64,000 nucleotides of DNA, taken from NCBI GenBank assembly GCA_040767605.1, contig JAXGOI010000001.1, forward strand, positions 310,001 to 374,000. The letters run 5' to 3'. Position 1 is the stretch's first letter. Each line of letters starts with the position of its first letter. Made by a program: the position numbers and the translations under genes. Under the pieces are notes generated by a model, which saw only the letters and a program-made list of their open reading frames with translations, was not told where the DNA came from and made no database searches. Of the stretch, positions 34,405 to 42,814 are shown piece after piece. The DNA is from JAXGOI01 sp040767605 (GTDB taxonomy: Bacteria; Bacillota; Dehalobacteriia; UBA4068).

Positions 34405-36006
34405 TTAGGGTAAATTTATGCTTTTCCTTGCGGTTTTGTCAAACATGCGAGTAAGAATAGCCGCCACTTCGCTGCGTTTTATATTGGAGGTGGGGTTAAA
34501 AATTCCCTTAACATCGCTGCCTATAAGTATACCCGCGCGGTAGAAGCCATAGATTTTATTTGCATATTGGGACGATAAAGGAACATCGGGTATTGCCCCA
34601 TCGGCAACTGTATTCTTTACCGTATACTCGGAAGCAGGCAAGGCGTTATAAAAAATATTTACAAACTCGCGGCGGGTAATTTTAGCATTATAGTCTGTAT
34701 ATGTACCGCTAATTATATTGTTAGTCAAAGCATAATCTACATAGGTGCTGTACCACGGGGTTCCGTTTGCCAGAGTTACCGAACCGATATGATATAATTG
34801 ATGCATACAAGCCGCCAGCTTAATCCCCTCGGCTATGGTCATATTATTTTCCGGCGCATAGATAGTCGCGGAGATGCCGTTAATCAGGCCGTTTTTATGG
34901 GCAATTTCCACATCCCCCCTATACCATGCAGCGGCCGCCACATCGCTAAAGGGGAAATAATACGGGGGCTCCGGGGGCGCTATATCCCCCGGTGTTTCCG
35001 TCACGGTAACGGTGAAGGGAACCGTTTCAAAGGCTTTAGATGCGCCATAGGATTTAATCGTTACAATACAGTAGAAGCGAAACACCCCTACAGCGGAGGT
35101 ATCCACAATATACGAACCGCTGTCTGAGCCGTCTTGAATCCATGCCCCGCCGGATTCCCTGAACCATTTATAGGAAATTGTTCCGTAATCATGGGGAGTT
35201 AAGGCCAGGCTGAGAAGGAACTCTTGGCCGCTGCCGACAGTTGCCGCCGTTTCTCCCGACCAATAGGAAATATCGGCGGTGGGATTTACGCTGACGGTGA
35301 AAACAGGCGACCATGCTGTTCTCGCCGCGCCTTCCTTAGTATTTTTAACCTCGCATCTATAATAGATAACACCGGCAGATGTATAGTTTTGAACCGGGAG
35401 CGTATCCGTCTGAGCCCCAAAGGCGACAACTGAATTAAAGCCATTTTCAATATAGCGCTCACTCATAGCATACCATTGATAGGAAAGCGTTCCCCCATCT
35501 GGGGAATGAGCCTGTACCTTCAGGGGGGTCCCCGGGATGCCGGTGCTCTTTTCCGCATAAATAATTGGCGGGGCCGTAAGGGGCGAATCTATTACCGGCA
35601 GCGCGGCGCCGTCCACAACCTTAACAGTTGTTATTGTGCTGTTTCCCGATACGGTTGTGCCGTCGGTGTGGGTTGCCGTAACTTTGCAGTAATATTGCCC
35701 CGCACTGTACATTTTTGAAGCGGAAGTAATGGCATAGCTGCTACTCGTTATTTTAGTCTCACTAAACATAATGGCCATAGACGCCTTTTTATACCACTGA
35801 TAGCTGTAAGTCCAGCCCACAGGGTTTTGGGTATTGCCGATTTTTGCCTCAATGAGAAGTGTCAGGGCTCCGCCTTCCGGCACCTCATATTCCGGTTCTA
35901 AATCGGTAGTAAAGGTGATGAACCAGGGAGCGGCAAGCACATTAGAAGGCAGCAGGGTAAGGCATATCAGCAGACTCAAAAAAATTATAGGCAAAGGCTT
36001 TTTCAT
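34405..36006 (-). CDS. Secreted SLH-domain surface protein with Ig-like repeats
   Basis: The 533 residues start with a signal peptide (MKKPLPIIFLSLLICLTLLP, cleavage near LAAP). Three or four repeats of about 95 residues follow, each with the pattern SYQWYK or SYKWFRE and YYCKV or FYCIV, resembling bacterial Ig-like domains. Two or three SLH motifs end the protein (FPFSDVAAAAWYRGDVEIA, DVPLSSQYANKIYGFYRAGIL), which anchor such proteins to cell-wall polymers. AGGAGGG precedes the ATG. A lipoprotein gene lies 40 bases upstream on the same strand. Confidence 0.88.
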   Translation of the reverse strand: MKKPLPIIFLSLLICLTLLPSNVLAAPWFITFTTDLEPEYEVPEGGALTLLIEAKIGNTQNPVGWTYSYQWYKKASMAIMFSETKITSSSYAITSASKMYSAGQYYCKVTATHTDGTTVSGNSTITTVKVVDGAALPVIDSPLTAPPIIYAEKSTGIPGTPLKVQAHSPDGGTLSYQWYAMSERYIENGFNSVVAFGAQTDTLPVQNYTSAGVIYYRCEVKNTKEGAARTAWSPVFTVSVNPTADISYWSGETAATVGSGQEFLLSLALTPHDYGTISYKWFRESGGAWIQDGSDSGSYIVDTSAVGVFRFYCIVTIKSYGASKAFETVPFTVTVTETPGDIAPPEPPYYFPFSDVAAAAWYRGDVEIAHKNGLINGISATIYAPENNMTIAEGIKLAACMHQLYHIGSVTLANGTPWYSTYVDYALTNNIISGTYTDYNAKITRREFVNIFYNALPASEYTVKNTVADGAIPDVPLSSQYANKIYGFYRAGILIGSDVKGIFNPTSNIKRSEVAAILTRMFDKTARKSINLP

Positions 36007-36046
36007 ATAACACCCTCCTTATTTTTTAATTTAACACAATGCCTTC

Positions 36047-36598
36047 TTATTGTGCGGGCATTAACAGGATGGCTATGGATGTCTGATATCCCTCTATGTC
36101 ATCGCTTACAGCGGTATCAAAATTATAAGTATATTTATCAATCATTCCCCAGGAAGAGAAGGCTTTGTCCCAATCCGTTTCTGCCGTGACCGTCGCCTCC
36201 TTTAACAGTTCCTTGTAAAAAGCCGCAACCTCATTATAATCGGCCTTGGAGTAAGCCATAATTGTAAAGCTGCTGCCTTCCAGGCTTATGGCACTCACAA
36301 TTAAGCTATCCTTATAAACGGGGAAAATATCCGAGGGATAGGCATCCGGCAGCTTGGCGCTTTCACCTTCTTCTTCGTCTCCGATATTTATTTTCAGTGT
36401 GGAGCCGGAGCCTCCCGGCTGTTCGGCGGGTTTTTTATCTGTGTTTTCGGGGGCCTGGGCACTTGTTTCGGATGCGTTGTCTGAATCCGGCTTTTCATTT
36501 TTATCTGCCGTACCCCCGCCTGAACAGGCCGAAAACAGAATACAAACACCCAAAGAGATTACGGCAAAAAACAGGAAAACTTTCTTCTTTTTCAGCAT
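36047..36598 (-). CDS. Predicted lipoprotein
   Basis: The 183 residues start with a lipoprotein signal (KKKKVFLFFAVISLGVCIL, lipobox LFSAC), giving a lipidated cysteine near residue 25. A disordered Asp/Glu/Pro-rich linker follows, then a compact C-terminal domain (DAYPSDIFPVYKDSLIVSA onward) that I do not recognise. AAGGAGG precedes the ATG. It is upstream of the SLH protein and divergent from the 7TM histidine kinase, so it may be part of an envelope-sensing group. Confidence 0.8.
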   Translation of the reverse strand: MLKKKKVFLFFAVISLGVCILFSACSGGGTADKNEKPDSDNASETSAQAPENTDKKPAEQPGGSGSTLKINIGDEEEGESAKLPDAYPSDIFPVYKDSLIVSAISLEGSSFTIMAYSKADYNEVAAFYKELLKEATVTAETDWDKAFSSWGMIDKYTYNFDTAVSDDIEGYQTSIAILLMPAQ

Positions 36599-36739
36599 AT
36601 AAAAACCTCCTTAATTTACTGGGCTAAAAAAAGCTTATTAATCGCTAAGGCCTGCCGTAAAAATACCCGCATAAGCGTAATGCCCCATATCCCAATATGC
36701 CTTTAAGCTCAAAACAGCATTTAGCGGCCGGAATTGAAT

Positions 36740-36768
36740 TTGACACTATCCTCTAATTTTATTATACT
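36740..36768 (+). promoter_or_regulatory. Promoter of the histidine kinase gene
   Basis: TTGACA (36740-36745), a 17-base spacer and TATACT (36763-36768) form a near-consensus sigma-A promoter. Confidence 0.78.
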
Positions 36769-36791
36769 TTTTTATATCAGGATAAAAGAGT

Positions 36792-36822
36792 GCCGCAAGT
36801 CACCCAATCGGTGACTTGCGGC
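36792..36822 (+). promoter_or_regulatory. Perfect hairpin in the kinase leader
   Basis: GCCGCAAGTCACC pairs perfectly with GGTGACTTGCGGC across a CAATC loop, about 28 bases before the start codon and just upstream of the ribosome binding site. No T run follows, so it is not a terminator. It may be a protein operator or a leader structure. Confidence 0.75.
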
Positions 36823-36849
36823 CAAATATGCTTAGGGGGAGGGAAATTT

Positions 36850-38586
36850 ATGGATGAATTATTCATGTTCGAATCATATTATATTGTAATATTCCATATC
36901 CCCGCTTTATTTCTTCTGGCTTTTATTAACACTCTTATCTTCCTTAAAGCGAAGAAAAGCCCCCTTCTTAAAAATTTCCTGCTGCTCCAGGGCATATTGG
37001 CTCTTTGGATAATCTCTAAATTGCTTAAAACTTTTGCCCCCAATGCACCGCTAAAATTTTTCTTTGTAGCCTGCCAGTATGCAGGGGTCTGTTTTTTAAG
37101 CGCATTTTTTGTCCGCTTTGCCCATATTTTCGCAAAGGGCTCCCCTCCTCCTAAAAGGATTATGTATATTTTATATGGTTTATCCTCGGCAATGCTTATT
37201 GCGGTTATAACAAATCCGCTGCACCATTTATTTTACTCTCATTTTGATTTCTGGGGCGACAGCTTTGGCCCTATTTTTTACATACAGCAGGCTCTGCATT
37301 TTGCATTGCTCCTTCTATGTGTTTTGCTCTGCGTAAGGGTCTATTTTGCATCCTTCGGGCAAAAACGCATACAGGCTTTTCTCTTTGCCATAGCCATACT
37401 TATTCCCATAGCCGCTAATCTCTTATATGTTTTTAAATGGTTTAAGGCCATATTCGGCTTTACTCCGCCTTTTGATATTACGCCGGTTTCGGCATCTATT
37501 TCTCTTGCCCTCTTTGCCTTCGCCACATTTAAGCTGGAGCTTTTCGACAGCCTCAATATTGCGCTGGGAACAGCCCTTTTTGATGTCCCCAGCGGTATTT
37601 TGCTCACCTGCGGCGGTAAAACAGCCTATATTAACGGAACGCTGCAAAAAATGCTCAAAGACGCCTCCCTGTATACGGAAGAAGGCGTTTTATTACTTGA
37701 TTATGAAGTAAAAAAAGGAACGGCTCACCTTTCCTTTGCCCCGGATAAAGCGCAGGATTTCACCTTTCAAAATAAAAATGGCGGGTATATCCGGGTGTTA
37801 TCCCGCCCGGTTGGGAAAGCGGGGGCATTTATCCGCTTTATGGATATCAGCGAAAAGCAGGCGGCTCTTGCAGATCTGGAAGAAAAAAATAAGGCTTTAG
37901 CCGCGGTAAACGAAAAACTTTCGCATCAGGCCGAGGCCCAAAGAAAGCTTGTTGCGGCAAAAACCCGCAATATTATGGCGGCAGAAGCCCATGATATTTT
38001 AGGCCATTCGGTTATGCTGGCCCTGTCTCTTTTAGAAATGGCCCGGCTTTCTCATGAGCGGAGCCGCAGCGGATATATACAACAGGCGGCGGATATTCTT
38101 AAAAAAGGGCTGCCAAAACTCAGGGAGTCTTCTCCGGAAAAACAGGAAACCGGCAAAAACATCCGCCAACGGCTTAATGAACTTATGGGGGAACTCTCAG
38201 ACATCCCGGTTGCAATAGAGATAAGCGCCGCGGATATAAGCCTTTCTCCCCAGAGGGCGGATGCTCTTTATAAAATATGCCGCGAGAGCCTTACAAACGC
38301 TCTGCGGCACGGCGGCTGCGCTAAAATCGACATCATTTTAAAAGGCGGGGAATATGAAACGCGGCTATATATTATTGACGATGGCCGCGGCTGCGCTAAA
38401 ATTGAAAAAGGGATGGGAATTACAGGCATGGAAGAAAGAGCCCGGGCCTTAGGGGGTAATCTTTCCTGCCGCACCCTGGGCTGCCGGGGTTTTTGTGTGG
38501 AGGCCGTGCTGCCTGCATCAGATAATACTATTTTGCAGAGCGAAGACGGCAATTTGCGTTCTGTCCTTGAGCTCTGTAACAGCTAA
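36850..38586 (+). CDS. 7TM sensor histidine kinase (NarX/HisKA_3 type)
   Basis: The 578 residues have seven hydrophobic helices in about residues 1-220 (HisKA_7TM-like). A PAS-like region follows (FDVPSGILLTCGGKTAYING) and then a coiled coil. The HisKA_3 phosphoacceptor is AEAHDILGH (His near residue 384). The HATPase domain has CRESLTNALRHGG, IIDDGRGC and GMGITGMEERARALGG. The start has a GGGGGAGGG site; a longer ORF has no support. The last 23 codons overlap, in antisense, the end of the convergent response regulator gene. It is the likely phosphodonor for that regulator. Confidence 0.88.
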   Translation: MDELFMFESYYIVIFHIPALFLLAFINTLIFLKAKKSPLLKNFLLLQGILALWIISKLLKTFAPNAPLKFFFVACQYAGVCFLSAFFVRFAHIFAKGSPPPKRIMYILYGLSSAMLIAVITNPLHHLFYSHFDFWGDSFGPIFYIQQALHFALLLLCVLLCVRVYFASFGQKRIQAFLFAIAILIPIAANLLYVFKWFKAIFGFTPPFDITPVSASISLALFAFATFKLELFDSLNIALGTALFDVPSGILLTCGGKTAYINGTLQKMLKDASLYTEEGVLLLDYEVKKGTAHLSFAPDKAQDFTFQNKNGGYIRVLSRPVGKAGAFIRFMDISEKQAALADLEEKNKALAAVNEKLSHQAEAQRKLVAAKTRNIMAAEAHDILGHSVMLALSLLEMARLSHERSRSGYIQQAADILKKGLPKLRESSPEKQETGKNIRQRLNELMGELSDIPVAIEISAADISLSPQRADALYKICRESLTNALRHGGCAKIDIILKGGEYETRLYIIDDGRGCAKIEKGMGITGMEERARALGGNLSCRTLGCRGFCVEAVLPASDNTILQSEDGNLRSVLELCNS

Positions 38587-39171
38587 TATACGGGTGATTC
38601 TGTTTTTAATCGTCCCTTCCGAAAAATTCAAAGCCTCCCCAATCTCCTTATTGCTTTTACCCTCTACAAGGAGGCGGATAAGCTTTCTGTCAATGGCGTC
38701 CAGCCCGTACTCATCATGCAAAGCCTCAAGCTTATCAAAAAGGCGTGATGCGCCGGGCTTTATATTTTCGCGGACAAGCCCCGCTATACTCTCCTGCATA
38801 ACAAAGAGCCCGTTATAGGCACACCTTACAGCCATAGACAGCAGTTCCGGCTTGATATCCTTAAGCACATAGCCGTCCGCCCCTTTTTGAAAAGCCTCCA
38901 AAACGCTTTTTTCGTCGCTGAAGGTGGTAAGCATAACCGCCTTAATTTGCGGCATTTCTTTTTTTAGCGCCTCTAAAGCATAAATACCGCCGCTGCCGGG
39001 CATTTTCAAATCAAGCAGCGCAAGATCCGGGGCTTTTTCCCGGCAAAGGCTGATGATTTCTTCCCCGTTGCCGGCTAAACCCACAACCTCTATCCCCTCC
39101 TCGGCGGTGAGTATCATGGAAAGCATTTCCCGAAGCAGCACCTGGTCGTCGGCGATTGCTACCTTAATCAT
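38518..39171 (-). CDS. NarL/FixJ-type response regulator
   Basis: The 217 residues have a receiver domain (IADDQ, phosphoacceptor Asp about 54 in LLDLKMP, conserved Thr/Lys in MLTTFSDE and YVLKDI) and a C-terminal LuxR-type HTH (IRLLVEGKSNKEIGEALNFS, GTIKNRITRILAV). It starts 8 bases inside the end of the upstream membrane PAS gene, so the two are co-translated. The 3' end overlaps the kinase gene by 69 bases on the opposite strand. Its targets may include the nearby envelope genes. Confidence 0.9.
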   Translation of the reverse strand: MIKVAIADDQVLLREMLSMILTAEEGIEVVGLAGNGEEIISLCREKAPDLALLDLKMPGSGGIYALEALKKEMPQIKAVMLTTFSDEKSVLEAFQKGADGYVLKDIKPELLSMAVRCAYNGLFVMQESIAGLVRENIKPGASRLFDKLEALHDEYGLDAIDRKLIRLLVEGKSNKEIGEALNFSEGTIKNRITRILAVTELKDRTQIAVFALQNSII

Positions 39172-40243
39172 CTCTTTTATCTCCTTCCCCTGTTTTGGCA
39201 GATCCGGAAACAGCCAGGCGCACCCCCGCCATAATCTCCCGGCAGGTTGCGATAATCCGGGGCAGGTTTTCCGAGGCCTTGTCTGATTCCATTTCCCGGG
39301 CTAGGCCTTCCAGCCTCTCCCCTATCGCCTGCTCAATCCTGCGCACTATTTTTTCTTTTTCTTCCTCGGCCTCAAGGCTTTCAACGGTTTTTATGTATGC
39401 CGCCAGTTTTTCCCCTTGGGCCTTAAGCCTTTGATTTCTATCCCCTAGCTCGGATTTTAAGAGCATAATCTCGCTTATATCGGAAAATATCAGCACCGTT
39501 GCAAGGAGTGCATCCCCCCGCTTTTTCACCCTTGTTTCACTATACTGAAAATATCTCTTTTCCCCTTGGTTAAAAAGCGCTATCGTTTTATCTCCGTGTA
39601 CGGTACTATCCCTTTTGAGCACGGCGTCAAATTCTTCACGGGCCATAGCCTCATGGGGATTAAAGACCTCCATGGCATTTTTATTTGCTTTCATAAGCTT
39701 GCCCCAACGGTCAAATACAAGGATAATATCCTGAGGCTCATTTAAAAAAACCTCCGGGGAAAGAGCGGAAAGCTCAGGGAATAGATTTTTAGAAAAAAAC
39801 AGGCAAAAACCACAGAAGACGAAAAAAGAAGCGGCAGGGTAAAAATCCATACTGCTTAGAGCTCCGGTTTGCAAAACTATCGCTGTCCCCAAAATATTCA
39901 AAAAGGAAATAACCGCCAGCGCAAAAATAAGCCCTGCCGAATACTTTCTGATAATCAGGGCAAGCAAAACTATCAGCGGCGCGGCAGCCGCTACCGCCCC
40001 TGCGGCGGTTTGAATTTTTCTAACTGCATTATAAATATTCTCCGTCGGCGCAATCAGCAATACAAACCTTAGGGCAGCAAATGCCGCAAGGGAAAGAAGC
40101 ATCGCTATAAGCATCCAAAATAAGGGGCGTTTATATAGTTTTTCGCCCCCTAAAGCCAAAAGGACGGCAACCGAAAGTACGCAAATAATTGTTGCGGCCA
40201 TAAGCCCAACAGTATGCAGAGAATATGCTTGATCTGCGAACAT
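39164..40243 (-). CDS. Membrane PAS protein with degenerate kinase-like C-terminus
   Basis: The 359 residues have about seven hydrophobic segments (residues 1-180), a PAS-type domain (PQDIILVFDRWGKLMKANKNA) and a C-terminal coiled coil. The end (KEKIVRRIEQAIGERLEGLA) aligns by eye with the HisKA_3 helix of the nearby kinase, but the phosphoacceptor histidine is replaced and no HATPase domain follows. The layout thus copies the neighbouring 7TM kinase without catalytic parts. AGGTGG precedes the chosen ATG. It is co-translated with the response regulator, suggesting a regulatory partner of the kinase. Confidence 0.75.
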   Translation of the reverse strand: MFADQAYSLHTVGLMAATIICVLSVAVLLALGGEKLYKRPLFWMLIAMLLSLAAFAALRFVLLIAPTENIYNAVRKIQTAAGAVAAAAPLIVLLALIIRKYSAGLIFALAVISFLNILGTAIVLQTGALSSMDFYPAASFFVFCGFCLFFSKNLFPELSALSPEVFLNEPQDIILVFDRWGKLMKANKNAMEVFNPHEAMAREEFDAVLKRDSTVHGDKTIALFNQGEKRYFQYSETRVKKRGDALLATVLIFSDISEIMLLKSELGDRNQRLKAQGEKLAAYIKTVESLEAEEEKEKIVRRIEQAIGERLEGLAREMESDKASENLPRIIATCREIMAGVRLAVSGSAKTGEGDKRDD

Positions 40244-40369
40244 ATCAGTCACCACCTGATATTTTATCTTAATATTTAAAATCATTTTATCATATAAGGG
40301 GCCGGCAATCTATACCAATGCTTGTATAATCCAGAAAGCCTAAAGCGGGCAAAAGACCGCCGAAATAAC

Positions 40370-40403
40370 GATAGGGCAGGCGGCATACGCCGCCTGCCCT
40401 ATC
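40370..40403. repeat. Perfect 15-bp inverted repeat
   Basis: GATAGGGCAGGCGGC and its exact complement are separated by ATAC. It lies between the end of the MATE gene and the start of the PAS gene. There is no clear T run on either side, so it could be a terminator or a binding site. Confidence 0.85.
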
Positions 40404-40469
40404 ATAAAAGCTATTGGTTTATAGAAATATCTAAAAAACTACAAGGCCCTTAATAAAATAAGACTTAAA

Positions 40470-41795
40470 TTAATTAGCTTTTAGCACTAAGTTTTTGCGG
40501 GTTTTTAAAAGGCAATAAAGAGCAAAAACAAAGGTTATAAATTCCCCAAAGGGGTAGGAAAGCCAAACGCCGGCAACCCCTAAAAGGTGAGAAAGAAGAA
40601 AAACCAGAGGAATAATTATTAAACCCCCCCTTAAAATTGAAATTAAAAAGGATTTAAAAGGCAGCTCTACGGCGCTGAAAAAGGAGGCCGCAACAATATT
40701 TATCCCCACAAAAATAAAGGCGCTAAAATATAAACGCAGGCCGTCAAAAGCAATTTTAGCCAATTGCCAATCATTATCTTTATTAAATATACTTACAATG
40801 GGCCCGGTAAAAGCAAACACCCCTAAATATAAAAAAACCGCAAAAGCTATAACACTTATCAGGGCATATTTTAAAATATTCATCATAGTTAATATATCGC
40901 CCTTGCCGTAACTTGTGCTGATAATAGGCTGAACCCCCTGGGAGATTCCGGAAAAAACCGCTGTTGAAACCAAAGTTAAATTTAAAATTATACCGTAGGC
41001 GGCAACACCCGTATTCCCCGCAAGGGAAAAGATAATTTTATTAAAAACAATAATTACAAGCCCCAAAGAAATTTCTGTAATAAAGGCGGATATACCTAAA
41101 GAAAATATCTCTTTTGCTCTCTTTAAAGCAATTTTGCATTTAATAAATTTAAATTTATTCTCTCTTTTTATAAAAAACTTAGAATAAACCAGAATACTTA
41201 TAACCGGGGATAGCCCCGTGGCAAAGGCGGCCCCAAACATACCCATATTAAGATGAATAATTAATATATAATCCAAAAAGATATTGGAAATACTCCCGGT
41301 TAGCATGGCTGCCATGGCAAGCCCCGGCCCGCCGTCATTCCGGACAAAAGAAAAAATCAGGCTGTTAACAATAAAAAAAGGAGCAAAAAGCATTACGGTT
41401 TTTAAATATATGCTTGTCATCTCCAGAGTGCTTTCGCAAGCCCCTAAAAGGCAGCTTATTTTTTGCGAAAAACTCCCCCCGATTATCGCAAAAGTAATCC
41501 CCACGGTTAAAGCAAAAATTAAAGCAGTGGAAAATATTTTATTAGCCTCGCCATAATTACCCTGGGCCCTTAAAATAGCGTATTTGGTTGCCCCCCCTAT
41601 GCCAATCATTAAGCCCATGGCAAAAATTAAACTAAAAACCGGCAGGGCAAAATTTAAAGAGGCTAAGCCTTGCCCCCCCATACCCTTGGCTATAAAAAAG
41701 GTATCCGCCAAAATATAGGCGGAAATTCCAACCATACCCAAAACATTAAAGCTTACATATTTAAAAAATAATTTAAAAATCCGTTTTTGATTCAT
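40470..41795 (-). CDS. MATE-family efflux transporter
   Basis: A cation-coupled multidrug/toxin exporter of about 441 residues with 12 predicted membrane helices. Family features are GMVGISAYILADTFFIAKGMG near the N-terminus and FSGISQGVQPIISTSYGKGD at the pseudo-repeat. It resembles the MepA-like branch. The start ATG at 41795 has GGGGAG just upstream; an ATG four codons earlier lacks one. No regulator gene is adjacent. Confidence 0.9.
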   Translation of the reverse strand: MNQKRIFKLFFKYVSFNVLGMVGISAYILADTFFIAKGMGGQGLASLNFALPVFSLIFAMGLMIGIGGATKYAILRAQGNYGEANKIFSTALIFALTVGITFAIIGGSFSQKISCLLGACESTLEMTSIYLKTVMLFAPFFIVNSLIFSFVRNDGGPGLAMAAMLTGSISNIFLDYILIIHLNMGMFGAAFATGLSPVISILVYSKFFIKRENKFKFIKCKIALKRAKEIFSLGISAFITEISLGLVIIVFNKIIFSLAGNTGVAAYGIILNLTLVSTAVFSGISQGVQPIISTSYGKGDILTMMNILKYALISVIAFAVFLYLGVFAFTGPIVSIFNKDNDWQLAKIAFDGLRLYFSAFIFVGINIVAASFFSAVELPFKSFLISILRGGLIIIPLVFLLSHLLGVAGVWLSYPFGEFITFVFALYCLLKTRKNLVLKAN

Positions 41796-42085
41796 TACAC
41801 TCCCCATGCGCCTTAAAAAAAATATTTTGCCTGAATCGGCAGATTTAAGATAAGATTAATTTTTTTTAAATATTTTTAGCCGATTATTTTCAGCGTCTAT
41901 AAAGTATAGCAGATAGCCCCTTTTATGGCAAGGCAGGCTAATTTTTACTTAAAAAAAGCAGAAATAAAAAAAATATAAAAATATTTTTTTATTTTTTTAA
42001 AAGCCTTATTTTTTAATGCCAGCTATATACTATGAAAAACTGAAACGGTTATATTTCTGAATAGTCTGATATCAGCTATAAGGGG

Positions 42086-42114
42086 TTGCATTCTTTAAGG
42101 GGGTGCTATATAAT
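42086..42114 (+). promoter_or_regulatory. Promoter of the large RNA
   Basis: TTGCAT (42086-42091), a 17-base spacer and TATAAT (42109-42114). The expected start near 42121 coincides with the first base of the RNA's 5' helix. Confidence 0.7.
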
Positions 42115-42120
42115 GTAAAC

Positions 42121-42670
42121 ACAACAAATTAAAGTGCACGGTCACCCATCGCCTTTACAGCTGTAATTGAGATAGATGAAAAACACTTGATTTGTTGTGA
42201 GGCAAAAGCCTAAGCCAAAATAAGCTCCGGAATTCAAAAAACTCAAACCGGTTGAGTATTTTGCCGGGAAGGCTTTATAAGGCAAAGGGCCGGAGCCAAA
42301 GGTTTTATCCCTTATAGTTTAAAGTCTTTTTACAAACTTGATTTGCAAGGGCATTAAGACATAAAGGGAGAAAAACCAGGCCCGTACGGGGTAAAAAAAG
42401 GTTGAAGGTTTTATGGGGAATTACCGGTAATAATCGGGGTGCTAGGTGAAAAAACGGCAAAGTACAAGCCGGGAATGAAAGCTAGTGGATTATTTAAAGG
42501 TCTTCCTGCTGCGGTTGTATGAAAGCAACATTGTTTTTGCCCATGTAAGAAAGCATGGCAATTAAAGCATTAAAACCGGAAACCAAGAAAAGGGGAAAAG
42601 TAGTAGATGATCGAAATAACCCCAAAGTAAGCCGCTCTGACATTGGTCGGGGCGGCTTGCTTGTGTTTTT
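42121..42670 (+). ncRNA. Large structured RNA of unknown family (about 550 nt)
   Basis: No ORF fits in this stretch. Helices seen include ACAACAAAT/ATTTGTTGT (42121-42129 with 42190-42198), AAGTG/CACTT inside it, AGGC-AAAA-GCCT (42200-42211), GCTCCGG/CCGGAGC (42224-42230 with 42290-42296) enclosing ACTCAA/TTGAGT, GGTTTT/AAAACC (42301-42306 with 42372-42377), and two adjacent hairpins with near-identical 8-base loops (518-525 and 546-553 after 42000). It has its own promoter and terminator and lies convergent to spo0A. It is not tmRNA, RNase P or 6S, as far as I can tell. ROOL- or GOLLD-like ornate RNAs are comparators; a known family is not excluded. Confidence 0.75.
42629..42670 (+). terminator. 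Terminator of the large RNA
   Basis: AAGCCGCTCTGAC pairs with GTCGGGGCGGCTT (two G-T wobbles) across ATTG. TTTTT follows after GCTTGTG. Confidence 0.82.
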
Positions 42671-42763
42671 AAATCGCTGCGGTTTTACTCCGGGGCTAAA
42701 ATAATTAATTTATTTTAAAAAAATTTACTTTAATAAATCTACTTTAAAAATAAATCCTAAAAA

Positions 42764-42800
42764 CAAAAAAGGAGCCGGCTTTATAAAAGGCCGCCCCTTA
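42764..42800 (-). terminator. Terminator of spo0A
   Basis: On the minus strand GGGGCGGCC and GCCGGCTCC pair with a small bulge across TTTTATAAA and are followed by TTTTTT. Confidence 0.75.
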
Positions 42801-42814
42801 ATTATTTTGCAAAT

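Noticed and set aside
36790..36849. 20-codon N-terminal extension of the histidine kinase
   Set aside because: It is encoded by the leader hairpin and ribosome binding site, and has no start signal.
42121..42670. Group II or group I intron as an explanation of the large RNA
   Set aside because: No domain V-like hairpin, no intron-encoded protein and no conserved group I core were seen, and it has a promoter and terminator of its own.
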